Source: Erysipelotrichaceae bacterium
Lineage (GTDB): Bacteria; Bacillota_I; Bacilli_A; Erysipelotrichales; Erysipelotrichaceae
Direction: 5' to 3'
DNA length: 59,174 nt
NCBI GenBank assembly: GCA_017431405.1
Contig: JAFRLB010000011.1
Location: forward strand, 1-59,174
A model generated the notes under the pieces. It did not search any database, was not told the origin of the DNA, and was given only the letters and a program-made list of their open reading frames with translations. The translations under genes and the position numbers were made by a program. Shown piece by piece: positions 16,347 to 24,359 of the stretch (the first letter of the stretch is position 1; every line of letters starts with the position of its first letter).

Positions 16347-17285
16347 TTAAATCTCCTTTTTATATGTTATGAATCTACGGATCACAGATAATCCATTTCT
16401 TTCGTAATATCTTCTGCCAGGATCATCTGTTGTTATGAAATACATTCTGTATATTCCCTTCTTACACATTTCAAAGCAGGTGTAATCAAGTAATATACTG
16501 CCTAAGCCGGCATTTCTTTCACTTTCTGCAATGCCTATAGGACCAAATCTCATAGGGTTACCGTCGATTGCCCTGTTGCAGCAACCACATATTTTACCAC
16601 TTGGATCAGTTACCAGCACAAGAACATCTTCAGCTATTCCCTGCTGCATGGCTAATAAGGCATTTCTCTTCCAGCCGCCGCCAAATTCCTTTTTCAGGAA
16701 TTCCAGTAATTCAATACAATAGCTGTAGTCAAAGTTGAAGAAGCGATAGCCTTTCTCTTCAGCAGCCTTCATCTTTTCTCTTGTTTTCTCTGGAATCTGG
16801 AAACCATGCAGGTCCTTACCCATTGAATAATGCTGCTCAGAGCCTTTATAGCCATTCTTTTCAAAGAATTCAATTGATTCCGGATAATGATCAGGATCCA
16901 AGCCCCAGAAGAAATATGATGGTGAATAAGCGCCTAGGGTAATATTAGTGGCACCCATTTCCTTTAACTTGTTTTCAGCCAGGTCAAGAAGTTTCTGACC
17001 AATTCCCTGTCTTCTGTACTCTTCATCAACGAAGATGACATTGATCCAGCCTCTGGTTGGTTCCGTTCCTCTTTCCAGATATGGAAACTTTCTTTTCGTT
17101 GCCAGAATGTAGCCAACAACCTTGTCCCCATCTAAAGCGATCCAGGAAAGAGCCGGATCAAAGTTATCATCAAACAATGCCTGCTTACGGAATTTCTTTA
17201 CATCGATACTGTCAAAGGTGCAGCAGCGGTTCCATAAATCGACTACCTGACCTTCATACTTCTGTAAATAGTTAATTATTTCCAT
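16347..17285 (-). CDS. protein with two GNAT acetyltransferase domains
   Basis: 312 residues. The first GNAT domain (about 1-160) shows the acetyl-CoA loop EEYRRQGIGQKLL and ends FFEKNGYKG. The second (about 175-312) has GPIGIAESERNAGLGSILL and YYERNGLSVIRR. Tandem GNAT architecture resembles MshD of mycothiol synthesis, which likewise works after a PIG-L deacetylase (MshB). That parallel is architectural only, and the substrate here is unknown. First gene of the PTS operon, with TGAGGA upstream and a TATAAT box at 17315-17310 on the minus strand. Confidence 0.88.
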   Translation of the reverse strand: MEIINYLQKYEGQVVDLWNRCCTFDSIDVKKFRKQALFDDNFDPALSWIALDGDKVVGYILATKRKFPYLERGTEPTRGWINVIFVDEEYRRQGIGQKLLDLAENKLKEMGATNITLGAYSPSYFFWGLDPDHYPESIEFFEKNGYKGSEQHYSMGKDLHGFQIPEKTREKMKAAEEKGYRFFNFDYSYCIELLEFLKKEFGGGWKRNALLAMQQGIAEDVLVLVTDPSGKICGCCNRAIDGNPMRFGPIGIAESERNAGLGSILLDYTCFEMCKKGIYRMYFITTDDPGRRYYERNGLSVIRRFITYKKEI

Positions 17286-17309
17286 ATAATTGTCCTCATA
17301 TATATCTTA

Positions 17310-17362
17310 ATTATAGTTTTCCAAAATTTTATTTCACACAGTTATAAATTCTTTGGTACAAT
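17310..17362. promoter_or_regulatory. divergent promoter region, PTS operon and rpiR-type gene
   Basis: Leftward TATAAT (17315-17310, minus strand) serves the GNAT-PTS operon, and rightward TACAAT (17357-17362) the regulator. The -35 boxes are weak, as expected of activated or repressed promoters. I see no convincing operator repeat in the 118-bp gap. Confidence 0.45.
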
Positions 17363-17403
17363 ATTTCATATAAACCTTTTAAACTGGCAAAGGAGCACAT
17401 GAA

Positions 17404-18255
17404 ATGAAACCAATAATACAGTTAAGATCAATTTTCAATAATGTCTCGGCAGTAGAAAAAGGGATTGCCGATTTCATCATCAACAATCCTGATCAGGTCA
17501 CAAAAATGTCCATTCACGAACTGGCGAAGAAGTCTTATTCTTCTCCAAGTTCAATAGTAAGATTATGTAAACAGTTAGGCTATGATGGCTTCAAGGAATT
17601 CAAACATGCCTTATTGGCTGAATTAATGGCTTTTGGCGATACTGAAACTCATGAAGATAATCCGATCATGGCAACTGATTCAATAAGTGAAATAATTGAA
17701 AAGACTACTCAGAACAACATTCAGTCACTCCATGATTCACGTCACTTAATTGATAATAAGACAATTGAAGAAATAGTTGATAAGCTATATGAAAGTCATA
17801 ACATCTATGTCTTCGGCTTAGGTTCATCCCTTGGCATCTGTAATGACATGTACATCAAAATGACCAGATTAGGCCGAACATGTTTTTATACAACGGAATA
17901 TCATACCCAAATGATTCAGGCATTGAACTGCAAGAGTAACGATTTCTGTATGTTTGTTTCTTTTTCAGGTGAAACCGAAGAACTCCTGGAATTAGCTAAA
18001 ATTGCCAAGGATAACAATGCCTATTGTGCCGCTCTTACCCACTATGGTGAAAGCTCACTTTCAAAGCTCTGTAACAAGACCATTCACTCAAGTTCAAATG
18101 AATCACTATTCTCCTGTGGCACAATGTCTTCCAGAATATCTCAATTGAACATGATAGATATCATATTCAACATATACTGTTCAAAGCACTATGAAGAAGC
18201 AACGAAAAATCTGACAAAGACACAAATTAAAAAGGCTTATACTGGAAAGTATTAA
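17404..18255 (+). CDS. MurR/RpiR-family transcriptional regulator
   Basis: 283 residues: an N-terminal HTH_6 domain (about 1-75; MSIHELAKKSYSSPSSIVRLCKQLGY) and a C-terminal SIS sugar-phosphate-binding domain (about 125-255; YVFGLGSS, FVSFSGETEELLELA). Divergent from the PTS operon, so most likely its regulator, sensing a phosphorylated (amino) sugar. AAAGGAG precedes the start. The earlier ATG at 17399 runs into a stop after one codon. Confidence 0.93.
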   Translation: MKPIIQLRSIFNNVSAVEKGIADFIINNPDQVTKMSIHELAKKSYSSPSSIVRLCKQLGYDGFKEFKHALLAELMAFGDTETHEDNPIMATDSISEIIEKTTQNNIQSLHDSRHLIDNKTIEEIVDKLYESHNIYVFGLGSSLGICNDMYIKMTRLGRTCFYTTEYHTQMIQALNCKSNDFCMFVSFSGETEELLELAKIAKDNNAYCAALTHYGESSLSKLCNKTIHSSSNESLFSCGTMSSRISQLNMIDIIFNIYCSKHYEEATKNLTKTQIKKAYTGKY

Positions 18256-18262
18256 GCCTTTT
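18230..18262 (+). terminator. terminator overlapping the 3' end of the regulator gene
   Basis: AAAAGGCTT (18230-18238) pairs with AAGCCTTTT (18254-18262), inner ATACT with AGTAT. The last codons lie inside the stem. Confidence 0.75.
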
Positions 18263-18288
18263 CATTAGTCTGGCTATATAAGATTCTT

Positions 18289-19086
18289 TTACCCATTATA
18301 TGGTTCCATGTCCATCAAGTCAGTCATGATGATGATTTCCGGCAGGCGGTCATTTGCCCATTTTGCCTTGCTCAGTCTAACCAGTACATTTTCACCATCA
18401 TGCATATATAGTATGTTATGGTCTTTATCATAACCAACAGTGTATTCCTTATCAGAAACCATGATCTTTTCTTCGAAACTGTTTTTATCTTTAAATTCTT
18501 TCAGATCAGTGTAGAGATATTCAATCTCACCTTTTTCTCCTTCAACTCTGAGCAGAAAGCCACAGGTACCGTTTTTATCATAGGTTTCATATTCCCACCC
18601 TTTCAGCATCTGCATCAGAAGACCGCCAACGCTGAATCGTTCATATAATACTTCAAAGTCATTGTTAACAATGTAGTTCTTTCTATCAACACCCATTATC
18701 TTTGTACCATCACTGTAGAATCTTAATGATATGTATTGAGCAGTCATGTCCCCCTTTCGCTCCATCTTAAGGATCAAATCAGCGTTGTTATCATCAATGA
18801 TGCTGCAGTTCATTGTATAGATTCCGGATTCCCCCGTAGAAGCAGGCTCATCTCTGTCAACATGGTAACTGTCATCAGTTATATTCAGATTATCAGTTTT
18901 ATTAACAACCAACCACTCAAAGCCTGTACCCTCAGTAAAATCTAGTTTAACGGTTATGTTTCTGTCTTCAAATGTAATTCCTTCCACTTCCGGTTCACCT
19001 TTCTTTCCATTATTGTTTTCAGCAGGAGCATTTTTGCAGCTTGCCATTAATAAAACACACAAAACAAGACTCAACAGTTTCTTCAT
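18289..19086 (-). CDS. lipoprotein of unknown function
   Basis: 265 residues. Signal peptide MKKLLSLVLCVLLMASC with the lipobox LMASC, so lipid-anchored outside the membrane. The mature part is mostly beta strand. The region TEGTGFEWLVV followed by a LILKMER strand faintly recalls the NPTTGYxW loop of chagasin-like protease inhibitors, but the match is too weak to name it. Start at the ATG with AAAGGTGA upstream; a longer in-frame reading (to 19119) adds 11 residues that spoil the signal peptide. Confidence 0.78.
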   Translation of the reverse strand: MKKLLSLVLCVLLMASCKNAPAENNNGKKGEPEVEGITFEDRNITVKLDFTEGTGFEWLVVNKTDNLNITDDSYHVDRDEPASTGESGIYTMNCSIIDDNNADLILKMERKGDMTAQYISLRFYSDGTKIMGVDRKNYIVNNDFEVLYERFSVGGLLMQMLKGWEYETYDKNGTCGFLLRVEGEKGEIEYLYTDLKEFKDKNSFEEKIMVSDKEYTVGYDKDHNILYMHDGENVLVRLSKAKWANDRLPEIIIMTDLMDMEPYNG

Positions 19087-19146
19087 GATATTCACCTTTT
19101 TTCTAATAGTATTATACATTAATTAAGCTCCTTCATTAAGCCATAA

Positions 19147-19184
19147 GAAAAAGGCAGGTTACGTTGCAGTCCGTCCTGCCTTTT
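19147..19184 (-). terminator. terminator of the lipase gene
   Basis: AAAAGGCAGG and CCTGCCTTTT arms (19149-19158, 19175-19184) with a 16-nt loop. On the minus strand five T follow. Confidence 0.85.
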
Positions 19185-19215
19185 CCAGAAAGAAATGTAT
19201 ATGAAAAAAATAAAA

Positions 19216-19983
19216 CTACCAGTCAATTATTGGTGATTTGTAGAACTGTCTTGTACTTAAGTCAAGATACAGTTTAGCGCTGCCGTATTTTGTACCGGTT
19301 ACGTCATACTTACCCCAGACATCTACTCTCTTGTAACATTCCTTGTGAGCAGTAATAGGCTTGAAGGCATATCCGCCGTTTTCACGGTTCAGGCCAAACA
19401 GTGCCCATAACGGTGCAACGAAGATGTTTGCGGAAAGTAGTGGTACAGGGTCATTAACATCACCCAGACGTTTTACTGTTCCTTCACGAGAGCCGGCTGA
19501 CAGTAATGGTGAACCGAATGTTACGGTATTCAGAATATTATAGTTTGCCTTGATCTTACTGTCGGCTGCGACCTGCTGAGCGATCATGCCGCCAAGAGAA
19601 TGGCCTGCCAATATCAGATTTGAACCTCTAGGAATGTTATTAAGAATGACATTAACAACATTATAATAATATGCACTCTTCAGATTGAATCCTGAGAACA
19701 GGTCTGTAATGGCTTCAGTTGACTGATTGAATACCCATTCTGTACCTGACAAGGTGATCAGATATACTTCCTTGCTTGAGAAAGTCTTCTGTAATGTTCC
19801 CTTGGTAACTGTAATAGGGCCTTTTGTACCGCCATTATAACCATCAGATACCAGCTGAGCTATTTCTGCAGCGTTTGTGTACTTTGTGCCACTGGCTGCT
19901 TCAACTGTAAAGCTTGGCGCGAACGTAGAAAAGGCTAACGTAAACGCCAAAAGCAACGTCAATAGTTTTGAACCTTTCTTCAT
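19216..19983 (-). CDS. secreted lipase-like alpha/beta hydrolase
   Basis: 255 residues with a Sec signal peptide (cleavage near Ala30, VEAASG). The nucleophile elbow is GHSLGG (Ser129), with a likely acid Asp178 in GDVNDPVP and base His213 in TAHKECY. The order and the FGSPLLS strand fit class 3-type lipases. Acts outside the cell on an ester not defined by sequence. No anchor motif, so probably released. GGAGGATAA precedes the ATG. An extended -10 (TGTTATAAT) lies at 20057-20049 on the minus strand. Confidence 0.87.
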   Translation of the reverse strand: MKKGSKLLTLLLAFTLAFSTFAPSFTVEAASGTKYTNAAEIAQLVSDGYNGGTKGPITVTKGTLQKTFSSKEVYLITLSGTEWVFNQSTEAITDLFSGFNLKSAYYYNVVNVILNNIPRGSNLILAGHSLGGMIAQQVAADSKIKANYNILNTVTFGSPLLSAGSREGTVKRLGDVNDPVPLLSANIFVAPLWALFGLNRENGGYAFKPITAHKECYKRVDVWGKYDVTGTKYGSAKLYLDLSTRQFYKSPIIDW

Positions 19984-20048
19984 TTAAAATTATCCTCCAA
20001 ATTATTATGCTTTTGCCTGTTATAAACAGAGCTATTATTTTCACCTAC

Positions 20049-20054
20049 ATTATA
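20049..20054 (-). promoter_or_regulatory. extended -10 box of the lipase gene
   Basis: TATAAT on the minus strand preceded by TGT. No good -35 is seen, consistent with an extended -10 promoter. Confidence 0.45.
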
Positions 20055-20095
20055 ACACCTGTGACCTCTGTTGGCTTAACAAAAAAGGTAATCAG

Positions 20096-20125
20096 TTGAA
20101 AAAAGTATTCAAAGCATGTTATAGT
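20096..20125 (+). promoter_or_regulatory. promoter of the first MATE gene, leaderless arrangement
   Basis: TTGAAA (20096-20101), 18-bp spacer, TATAGT (20120-20125). The ATG is at 20133, seven bases after the -10 box, with no ribosome binding site between. Confidence 0.6.
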
Positions 20126-20132
20126 TTAGTCT

Positions 20133-21506
20133 ATGGCAAACAAAGATGTTAAAACGATTGGAAAAGACTATACGCTTTCCTCATTAATAAGATTTACCAC
20201 ACCGGCAATCTTAAACGAATTCATGATCAACTGTCTCTATACCATTGATGACGGTCTTTTCATTACGCGTTATGTTGGAACCAATGCCGAATCAGCCTTC
20301 AGTATTTTGATGCCACTGTTCATGATGCATGGTGCCTTTTCTGCATTGTTAGGTGGTGTTTCAACCTTAGTTTCCCGTAAGCTTGGTGAAAAAAGAGATG
20401 AGGAAGCCAAGGGTGACTTTACAGCCATCTTATTAGTATCCTTTGCTTTAGGTTTGGTAATCATGCTCTTGGAGTTCCTGTTTAAAGACAATTTATTAAG
20501 ACTGTTAGGAGCTACCGACATCATTCATCCATATGCCATAAGCTTTTTGAACATAAGCTGTCTGTATGTACCGTTAACCATGTTAGGAAACATGTTTGCC
20601 CGTTTCTATGTTCCAGCCGGAGCTCCAAAGATGGAACTGTTCTCAACAATGCTTAATGTTTCCACTAACATCTTCTTTGACTGGTACTTTGTCGTATACC
20701 GCCGCATTGGCATGGTCGGTGCCGCATATGCCAACTTAATTGCCACTACCATTCAGGTACTCATAGGAATTCTGTTCTACAGCAGTAAGAAAGCTGAAGT
20801 TGGCTTTGCCAAACCTTCAAAAAATCTGCTACAGCTGGTACTTGAAAGCTGCAGATATGGGTTATCAACCTTCTTCTCCAACATTTCAGTTGGAATAGGT
20901 TCAATCATCAGTAACTATTCATTATTACACTTTGGTAATGAAGCTTACCTGGCAGCCTATACGATTGTAAATAACATATCATTCACCTTCATGAGCGCCT
21001 TCTTCGGTTTATTTGGCGCAAGCGGACCACTACTAAGCTATGCCATGGGTGAAAGAAATAAGAAGAAACTGAATCATCTGTTAAAGATCATATTTACTGA
21101 GGCAACAATGTTAATTGCCCTGACCATCGTTCTTTATCTGATATTCTCACAGCCACTTGCCGTACTATTCACGGGACAGGCCGCAGCTGACATTAAGGAT
21201 CTGATCGACTACGGTTTAAAGATCGCACCATACGGCTTCCTGTTCTTCGGTTATAACATTGGCGCCAGAATGTGTTTTACTTCATTGGGAAACATCAGAT
21301 CAAGTACCTTGATAACCATCTTACAGGAAGTAATATTCTCCAACCTGACCATTGTATTATTACCGTTAATATTTGGAGTAAAGGGAGTATGGTTCTCCTT
21401 CTTAGCCGGCAACTGCTTCACCCTGATATTCTCCATCATCGTTGTCTATGCCAACAGGGATAATTACGGTTATGGACGCAGTAAAGTTGCCTACATGGTT
21501 GAATAA
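20133..21506 (+). CDS. MATE-family efflux transporter
   Basis: 457 residues, twelve hydrophobic helices in two homologous halves; multidrug/toxin extrusion type driven by Na+ or H+. Opens with SLIRFTTPAILNEFMINCLYTIDDGLFITRYVG and contains APYGFLFFGYNIGARM and SFLAGNCFTLIFS typical of the family. A second, diverged MATE gene lies at 31185-32591. The tail (DNYGYGRSKVAYMVE) is shared with it, pointing to common origin. Likely leaderless mRNA: the start codon is seven bases after the -10 box. Confidence 0.92.
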   Translation: MANKDVKTIGKDYTLSSLIRFTTPAILNEFMINCLYTIDDGLFITRYVGTNAESAFSILMPLFMMHGAFSALLGGVSTLVSRKLGEKRDEEAKGDFTAILLVSFALGLVIMLLEFLFKDNLLRLLGATDIIHPYAISFLNISCLYVPLTMLGNMFARFYVPAGAPKMELFSTMLNVSTNIFFDWYFVVYRRIGMVGAAYANLIATTIQVLIGILFYSSKKAEVGFAKPSKNLLQLVLESCRYGLSTFFSNISVGIGSIISNYSLLHFGNEAYLAAYTIVNNISFTFMSAFFGLFGASGPLLSYAMGERNKKKLNHLLKIIFTEATMLIALTIVLYLIFSQPLAVLFTGQAAADIKDLIDYGLKIAPYGFLFFGYNIGARMCFTSLGNIRSSTLITILQEVIFSNLTIVLLPLIFGVKGVWFSFLAGNCFTLIFSIIVVYANRDNYGYGRSKVAYMVE

Positions 21507-21520
21507 TTATGACATATTAA

Positions 21521-21548
21521 AAGCTCGCTAAACTATATTAGCGAGCTT
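21521..21548. terminator. bidirectional terminator
   Basis: AAGCTCGCTAA (21521-21531) and TTAGCGAGCTT (21538-21548). T runs follow in both directions. It overlaps the stop codon of the leftward gene. Confidence 0.88.
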
Positions 21549-21909
21549 CATTTTTTAGATAATACGGACCGCTTTCTATCACAAAGTGCTCTTCATCAAC
21601 ATCAGTTGGCGGATATGAATCTGCCAGATAGATCTTAACTCCTGATACTTCTGTTTCCTTAAAATCACTCTTACTTCCCATTACCACATACTGCACATCC
21701 GGATACATTAGCTTATCCGGTTCAATTTCTATTGCCCATGCCTCATGTGGCTTTTCAATATCTACTCCTAAGCCACTAAGAAAAGCCGCTACTTCAGGAT
21801 ACGCTTCTGATATCCTTCTGTAGAAGTTCTGACAGTTATCACACTGACACAAGTCCTGTGCAGTCATGCTCTCGTAGTACTTTCTGGTCTCATTAATTTT
21901 CATACTCAT
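21538..21909 (-). CDS. small hypothetical protein with CxCxxC motif
   Basis: 123 residues, cytoplasmic. The region DLCQCDNCQNFY is followed by PEVAAFLSGLGVDIEKPHEAW, a combination I have seen in uncharacterised Bacillota proteins but cannot attach to a function. The three clustered Cys may bind a metal. Start uncertain between two ATGs two codons apart, as neither has a clear ribosome binding site. Monocistronic and convergent with the MATE gene. Confidence 0.75.
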   Translation of the reverse strand: MSMKINETRKYYESMTAQDLCQCDNCQNFYRRISEAYPEVAAFLSGLGVDIEKPHEAWAIEIEPDKLMYPDVQYVVMGSKSDFKETEVSGVKIYLADSYPPTDVDEEHFVIESGPYYLKNEAR

Positions 21910-21935
21910 ATTCTAGCATACAAATATATATAATA

Positions 21936-21963
21936 TTGATTTTAAAATAATAAGTACTATAAT
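21936..21963 (+). promoter_or_regulatory. promoter of the antiporter gene
   Basis: TTGATT (21936-21941), 16-bp spacer, TATAAT (21958-21963). Transcription should start near 21970, so the 60-nt leader is almost exactly the structured element that follows. Confidence 0.6.
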
Positions 21964-21974
21964 AGAAAACTGTC

Positions 21975-22024
21975 GGTTATTCCTGCAACTTTCGTTACAC
22001 CTATAACGGCATTTGTCAGGAGGT
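21975..22024 (+). promoter_or_regulatory. compact structured leader, candidate cation-sensing riboswitch
   Basis: CCTGCAA (21982-21988) pairs with TTG-T-CAGG (22013-22020), enclosing CGTTA (21993-21997)/TAACG (22004-22008). CAGG belongs to the CAGGAGGTT ribosome binding site, so the outer stem masks it. A competing helix is possible: GTTAT (21976-21980) with ATAAC (22003-22007). Alternative pairing around the ribosome binding site of a Na+/H+-type antiporter is what a translational riboswitch would show. Position and size recall Na+/Li+ riboswitch classes (DUF1646, nhaA), but I cannot verify the class. Confidence 0.5.
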
Positions 22025-22029
22025 TATTT

Positions 22030-23262
22030 ATGAATAAGGTATTTGTTGTCGCTGTAGCGCTTTTCTCTGGAATGATGATGACCAGATTATTCAAGGTTCT
22101 TCATCTCAAATTCCCGAACGTCACAGCCTTTTTAATTGCCGGTATCGTTGCCGGTCCTTACCTGTTAGGCAGATATAATGGTCTGGACAGTATTGAAGCA
22201 GTAAACTCTCTGCATAACATCAATGATGTTGCCCTGGCCTTCATCGCTTTCTCAATCGGGGCTGAATTCAGACTTGATAAGTTAAAGAACACAGGTAAAC
22301 AGGCATTAGTAATCGGTGTCTTACAGGCAGTTGCTGCTACGGTTATCGTAGATATTGCCTTAATTGTCTTACACTTCATCTTCGGTGATGAAGTATTGCC
22401 TTTATCAGTATGTCTGACCTTAGGCGCCATCGCAGCTGCCACAGCTCCTGCCGCAACCTTGTTAGTCATCAAGCAGTACCATGCCGAAGGTCCTGTAACA
22501 GAATTATTATTACCAATTGTTGCTTTGGATGACGCAGTCGGTCTGGTAATATTTGCCTTAAGCTTTGGTGTTGCCCAGGCTCTTGAAGGCGGCCAGTTAA
22601 GTGTAATTACCGTACTTATCAACCCGTTAATTGAAATCGTCGGTTCAGTAATCATGGGTTCACTTATTGGTTTAGTTCTTTCAAAGCTTGAAACAACATT
22701 CCACAGTGCCGGCTCAAGACTGGCATTAGCCATCTCATTAGTATTCTTTGCCCTGGCTGCTTCAGGCTTAAACTATCAGTTTGGTCAGTTAGAGATTGGC
22801 TTTTCATCATTACTGGTATTAATGATGATGGGTACTGTCTTCTGTAACACCTCACAATATTCCGAAGAAGTATTCTTCAGAAGTGATGAATGGACCGTAC
22901 CACTTTATACCGTATTCTTTGTATTAAGCGGTGCAGCCTTGGATCTTGGTGTATTCACTAATATCCAGATCATCATCATTGGTGTTACCTATGTAATCTG
23001 CCGTATGATCGGTAAGTACTTCGGTGCATCATTCAGTGCCAGAATGACCAAGTGTTCAGATAATGTTATCCGTTATCTAGGCATTACATTATTCCCGCAA
23101 GCTGGCGTTGCCTTAGGCATGTCTTCTACAGCCATGGCCCTTGGAACAACAGAAGGAACATTGATTCGTAACGTCGTATTATTCAGTGTTCTGATTTATG
23201 AACTAATTGGCCCGGCCTTAACCAGATCAGCACTTATAAAAGCCGGCGAAATCAAACAGTAA
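22030..23262 (+). CDS. cation:proton antiporter, CPA2/KefB type
   Basis: 410 residues, about twelve to thirteen hydrophobic helices; exchanges Na+ or K+ for protons. The core helix carries the paired acids in VALDDAVGL, and the discontinuous helix has TLGAIAAATAPAATLLVIKQ. No C-terminal TrkA-N or TrkA-C regulatory domain, so it is the short form. ATG 22030 is 5 nt after a strong AGGAGGT that lies in the 3' arm of the leader stem. Monocistronic with its own terminator. Confidence 0.92.
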   Translation: MNKVFVVAVALFSGMMMTRLFKVLHLKFPNVTAFLIAGIVAGPYLLGRYNGLDSIEAVNSLHNINDVALAFIAFSIGAEFRLDKLKNTGKQALVIGVLQAVAATVIVDIALIVLHFIFGDEVLPLSVCLTLGAIAAATAPAATLLVIKQYHAEGPVTELLLPIVALDDAVGLVIFALSFGVAQALEGGQLSVITVLINPLIEIVGSVIMGSLIGLVLSKLETTFHSAGSRLALAISLVFFALAASGLNYQFGQLEIGFSSLLVLMMMGTVFCNTSQYSEEVFFRSDEWTVPLYTVFFVLSGAALDLGVFTNIQIIIIGVTYVICRMIGKYFGASFSARMTKCSDNVIRYLGITLFPQAGVALGMSSTAMALGTTEGTLIRNVVLFSVLIYELIGPALTRSALIKAGEIKQ

Positions 23263-23274
23263 TAATAACAGCGA

Positions 23275-23297
23275 AAGGCATCTCACGATGCCTTTTA
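23275..23297 (+). terminator. terminator of the antiporter gene
   Basis: AAAGGCATC (23275-23283), TCAC loop, GATGCCTTTT (23288-23297). Confidence 0.88.
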
Positions 23298-23316
23298 CTA
23301 TGATATTCATATTATA

Positions 23317-23772
23317 TTAATTCTTTTCCAAGGTGAATCCTTTTTCAAAGCTGCCAGTCACCTTGTAGTGATAAAGTTTTCCATATTCAACCTTAAACTG
23401 TTCACAGGCTTCTGTTGAAACCATGAGTTCAGCAGAAGAAAACAGCTCATTGATTCCATTCTTATCTCCGGATACAGTTATCTTAAAACTGAAATTCTCA
23501 AGGTTTCCGTTTTCCGGGAAGTTTTCCGGCAGAAAAGCAAAATAAGCCGGTCCCTTGTATTCAGTAGTGTCGGTATTACTTACAGCCATTCCACCCATTA
23601 ACTCATCATCGAGAAAATATGAGATATCCAATCTGTAAACCGGATCACTTATCTCACTGATATCTACTTCTACGATCATCTCATCTTCTTCAGGTAACAC
23701 TTCCTTTTGTACACATCCCGAAAATAATGTTAATAAGAACGAAATTGCCAACAATAATACTGCTTTCTTCAT
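23317..23772 (-). CDS. small lipoprotein of unknown function
   Basis: 151 residues. Signal peptide ends in the lipobox LFSGC (Cys20), so it is anchored on the outer face of the membrane. The mature part is acidic near its start (PEEDEM) and otherwise beta-rich, with no family recognised. Monocistronic. Its start lies about 150 bp from the inverted repeat that precedes the riboswitch. Confidence 0.75.
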   Translation of the reverse strand: MKKAVLLLAISFLLTLFSGCVQKEVLPEEDEMIVEVDISEISDPVYRLDISYFLDDELMGGMAVSNTDTTEYKGPAYFAFLPENFPENGNLENFSFKITVSGDKNGINELFSSAELMVSTEACEQFKVEYGKLYHYKVTGSFEKGFTLEKN

Positions 23773-23920
23773 ATGACCACTCTTTCCTGTTTCATTCTAT
23801 CATTGAGCAATCCATTTTTCTCTTAATATCTGATTAAGGAATTCTTACGGCACAATTCAGAATTAATGTCAGTTTACTTTAGAATTCCTGTTTTTCTTTA
23901 CAAAAATATTACATTTCGTT

Positions 23921-23945
23921 AAGCGTTTACATTGAAAAAACGCTT
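23921..23945. promoter_or_regulatory. 8-bp inverted repeat at the PiT promoter
   Basis: AAGCGTTT (23921-23928) and AAACGCTT (23938-23945), exact reverse complements separated by nine bases, directly upstream of the Mn2+ riboswitch and overlapping the likely -35 region (TTTACA 23926-23931). A probable operator for a metal- or phosphate-responsive repressor; the regulator is not identified. Confidence 0.5.
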
Positions 23946-23971
23946 TGTATGAAAAATCATATATGTTACAA

Positions 23972-24147
23972 TGACGCTGATGGGGGAGTAACAGGCGTGT
24001 AAACGCAGTATAGTCGTCACCTCGGTTCTCAAAAAGAACCCGGCTTGCTTTAAATTGTGAGACTCAGTCACCGCAAACTGCTGTGCTTGGGTAGTCACTA
24101 AAGGGGATAGGTGTGATAGGTACAGTAGATTGCTACTGTACTTTTTT
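23972..24147 (+). promoter_or_regulatory. yybP-ykoY (Mn2+) riboswitch with terminator
   Basis: The aptamer shows GGGGGAGTAAC, the AGTCGTCACC loop, CCGGCTT and the closing GTGAGACT, the conserved core of the yybP-ykoY Mn2+ riboswitch. P1 is TGACGCTGA (23972-23980) with TCAGTCA (24064-24070). The expression platform is a terminator, GTACAGTAG (24120-24128)/CTACTGTAC (24133-24141) plus six T. An antiterminator arm CTGCTGTGC (24078-24086) can pair with the same GTACAGTAG using two G-U pairs. Mn2+ normally turns such genes on. The genes controlled are a small membrane protein, PiT and DUF47, not the usual Mn exporters. It occupies most of the 395-bp gap. Confidence 0.88.
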
Positions 24148-24167
24148 AATAGAAAGGAAAAAACCAA

Positions 24168-24359
24168 TTGGAAGAATTAATTAGTATTATTGAACCAATT
24201 TGGGATGAATTATCACTGTTCGTAGTTGGAACCGGTTTTGGTTTTACCTGTAACGAGATCAGGAAGAACTCCAAGTATGAATACATCCTGAAATGGAACA
24301 TCCTGATGATAACGCCAATTATTCTGATATTGGCTATAATGATGAGATTATGGAATTAA
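24168..24359 (+). CDS. 63-residue membrane protein in the PiT operon
   Basis: Starts at TTG 24168, 9 nt after AAAGGA, immediately downstream of the riboswitch terminator. Ends in a frame that overlaps the PiT start (ATGGAATTAA), so PiT translation probably depends on it. One clear membrane helix near the C-terminus (about 45-61) and an amphipathic N-terminal half with a FVVGTGFGFTC segment. No family known to me. The placement between riboswitch and transporter makes a real gene likely. It could be a small accessory subunit or a coupling device. Confidence 0.6.
   Translation: MEELISIIEPIWDELSLFVVGTGFGFTCNEIRKNSKYEYILKWNILMITPIILILAIMMRLWN

Noticed and set aside
17286..17403. cre or RpiR operator in the PTS promoter region
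   Set aside because: No inverted repeat or cre consensus with acceptable match could be found.
22158..22733. 191-codon leftward frame opposite the antiporter gene
   Set aside because: Ala/Thr-rich mirror of membrane helices; the opposite strand encodes a complete antiporter.
24293..24349. Earlier start of the PiT gene
   Set aside because: It would add 19 hydrophilic residues not expected in the family, without a ribosome binding site and deep in the preceding small gene.
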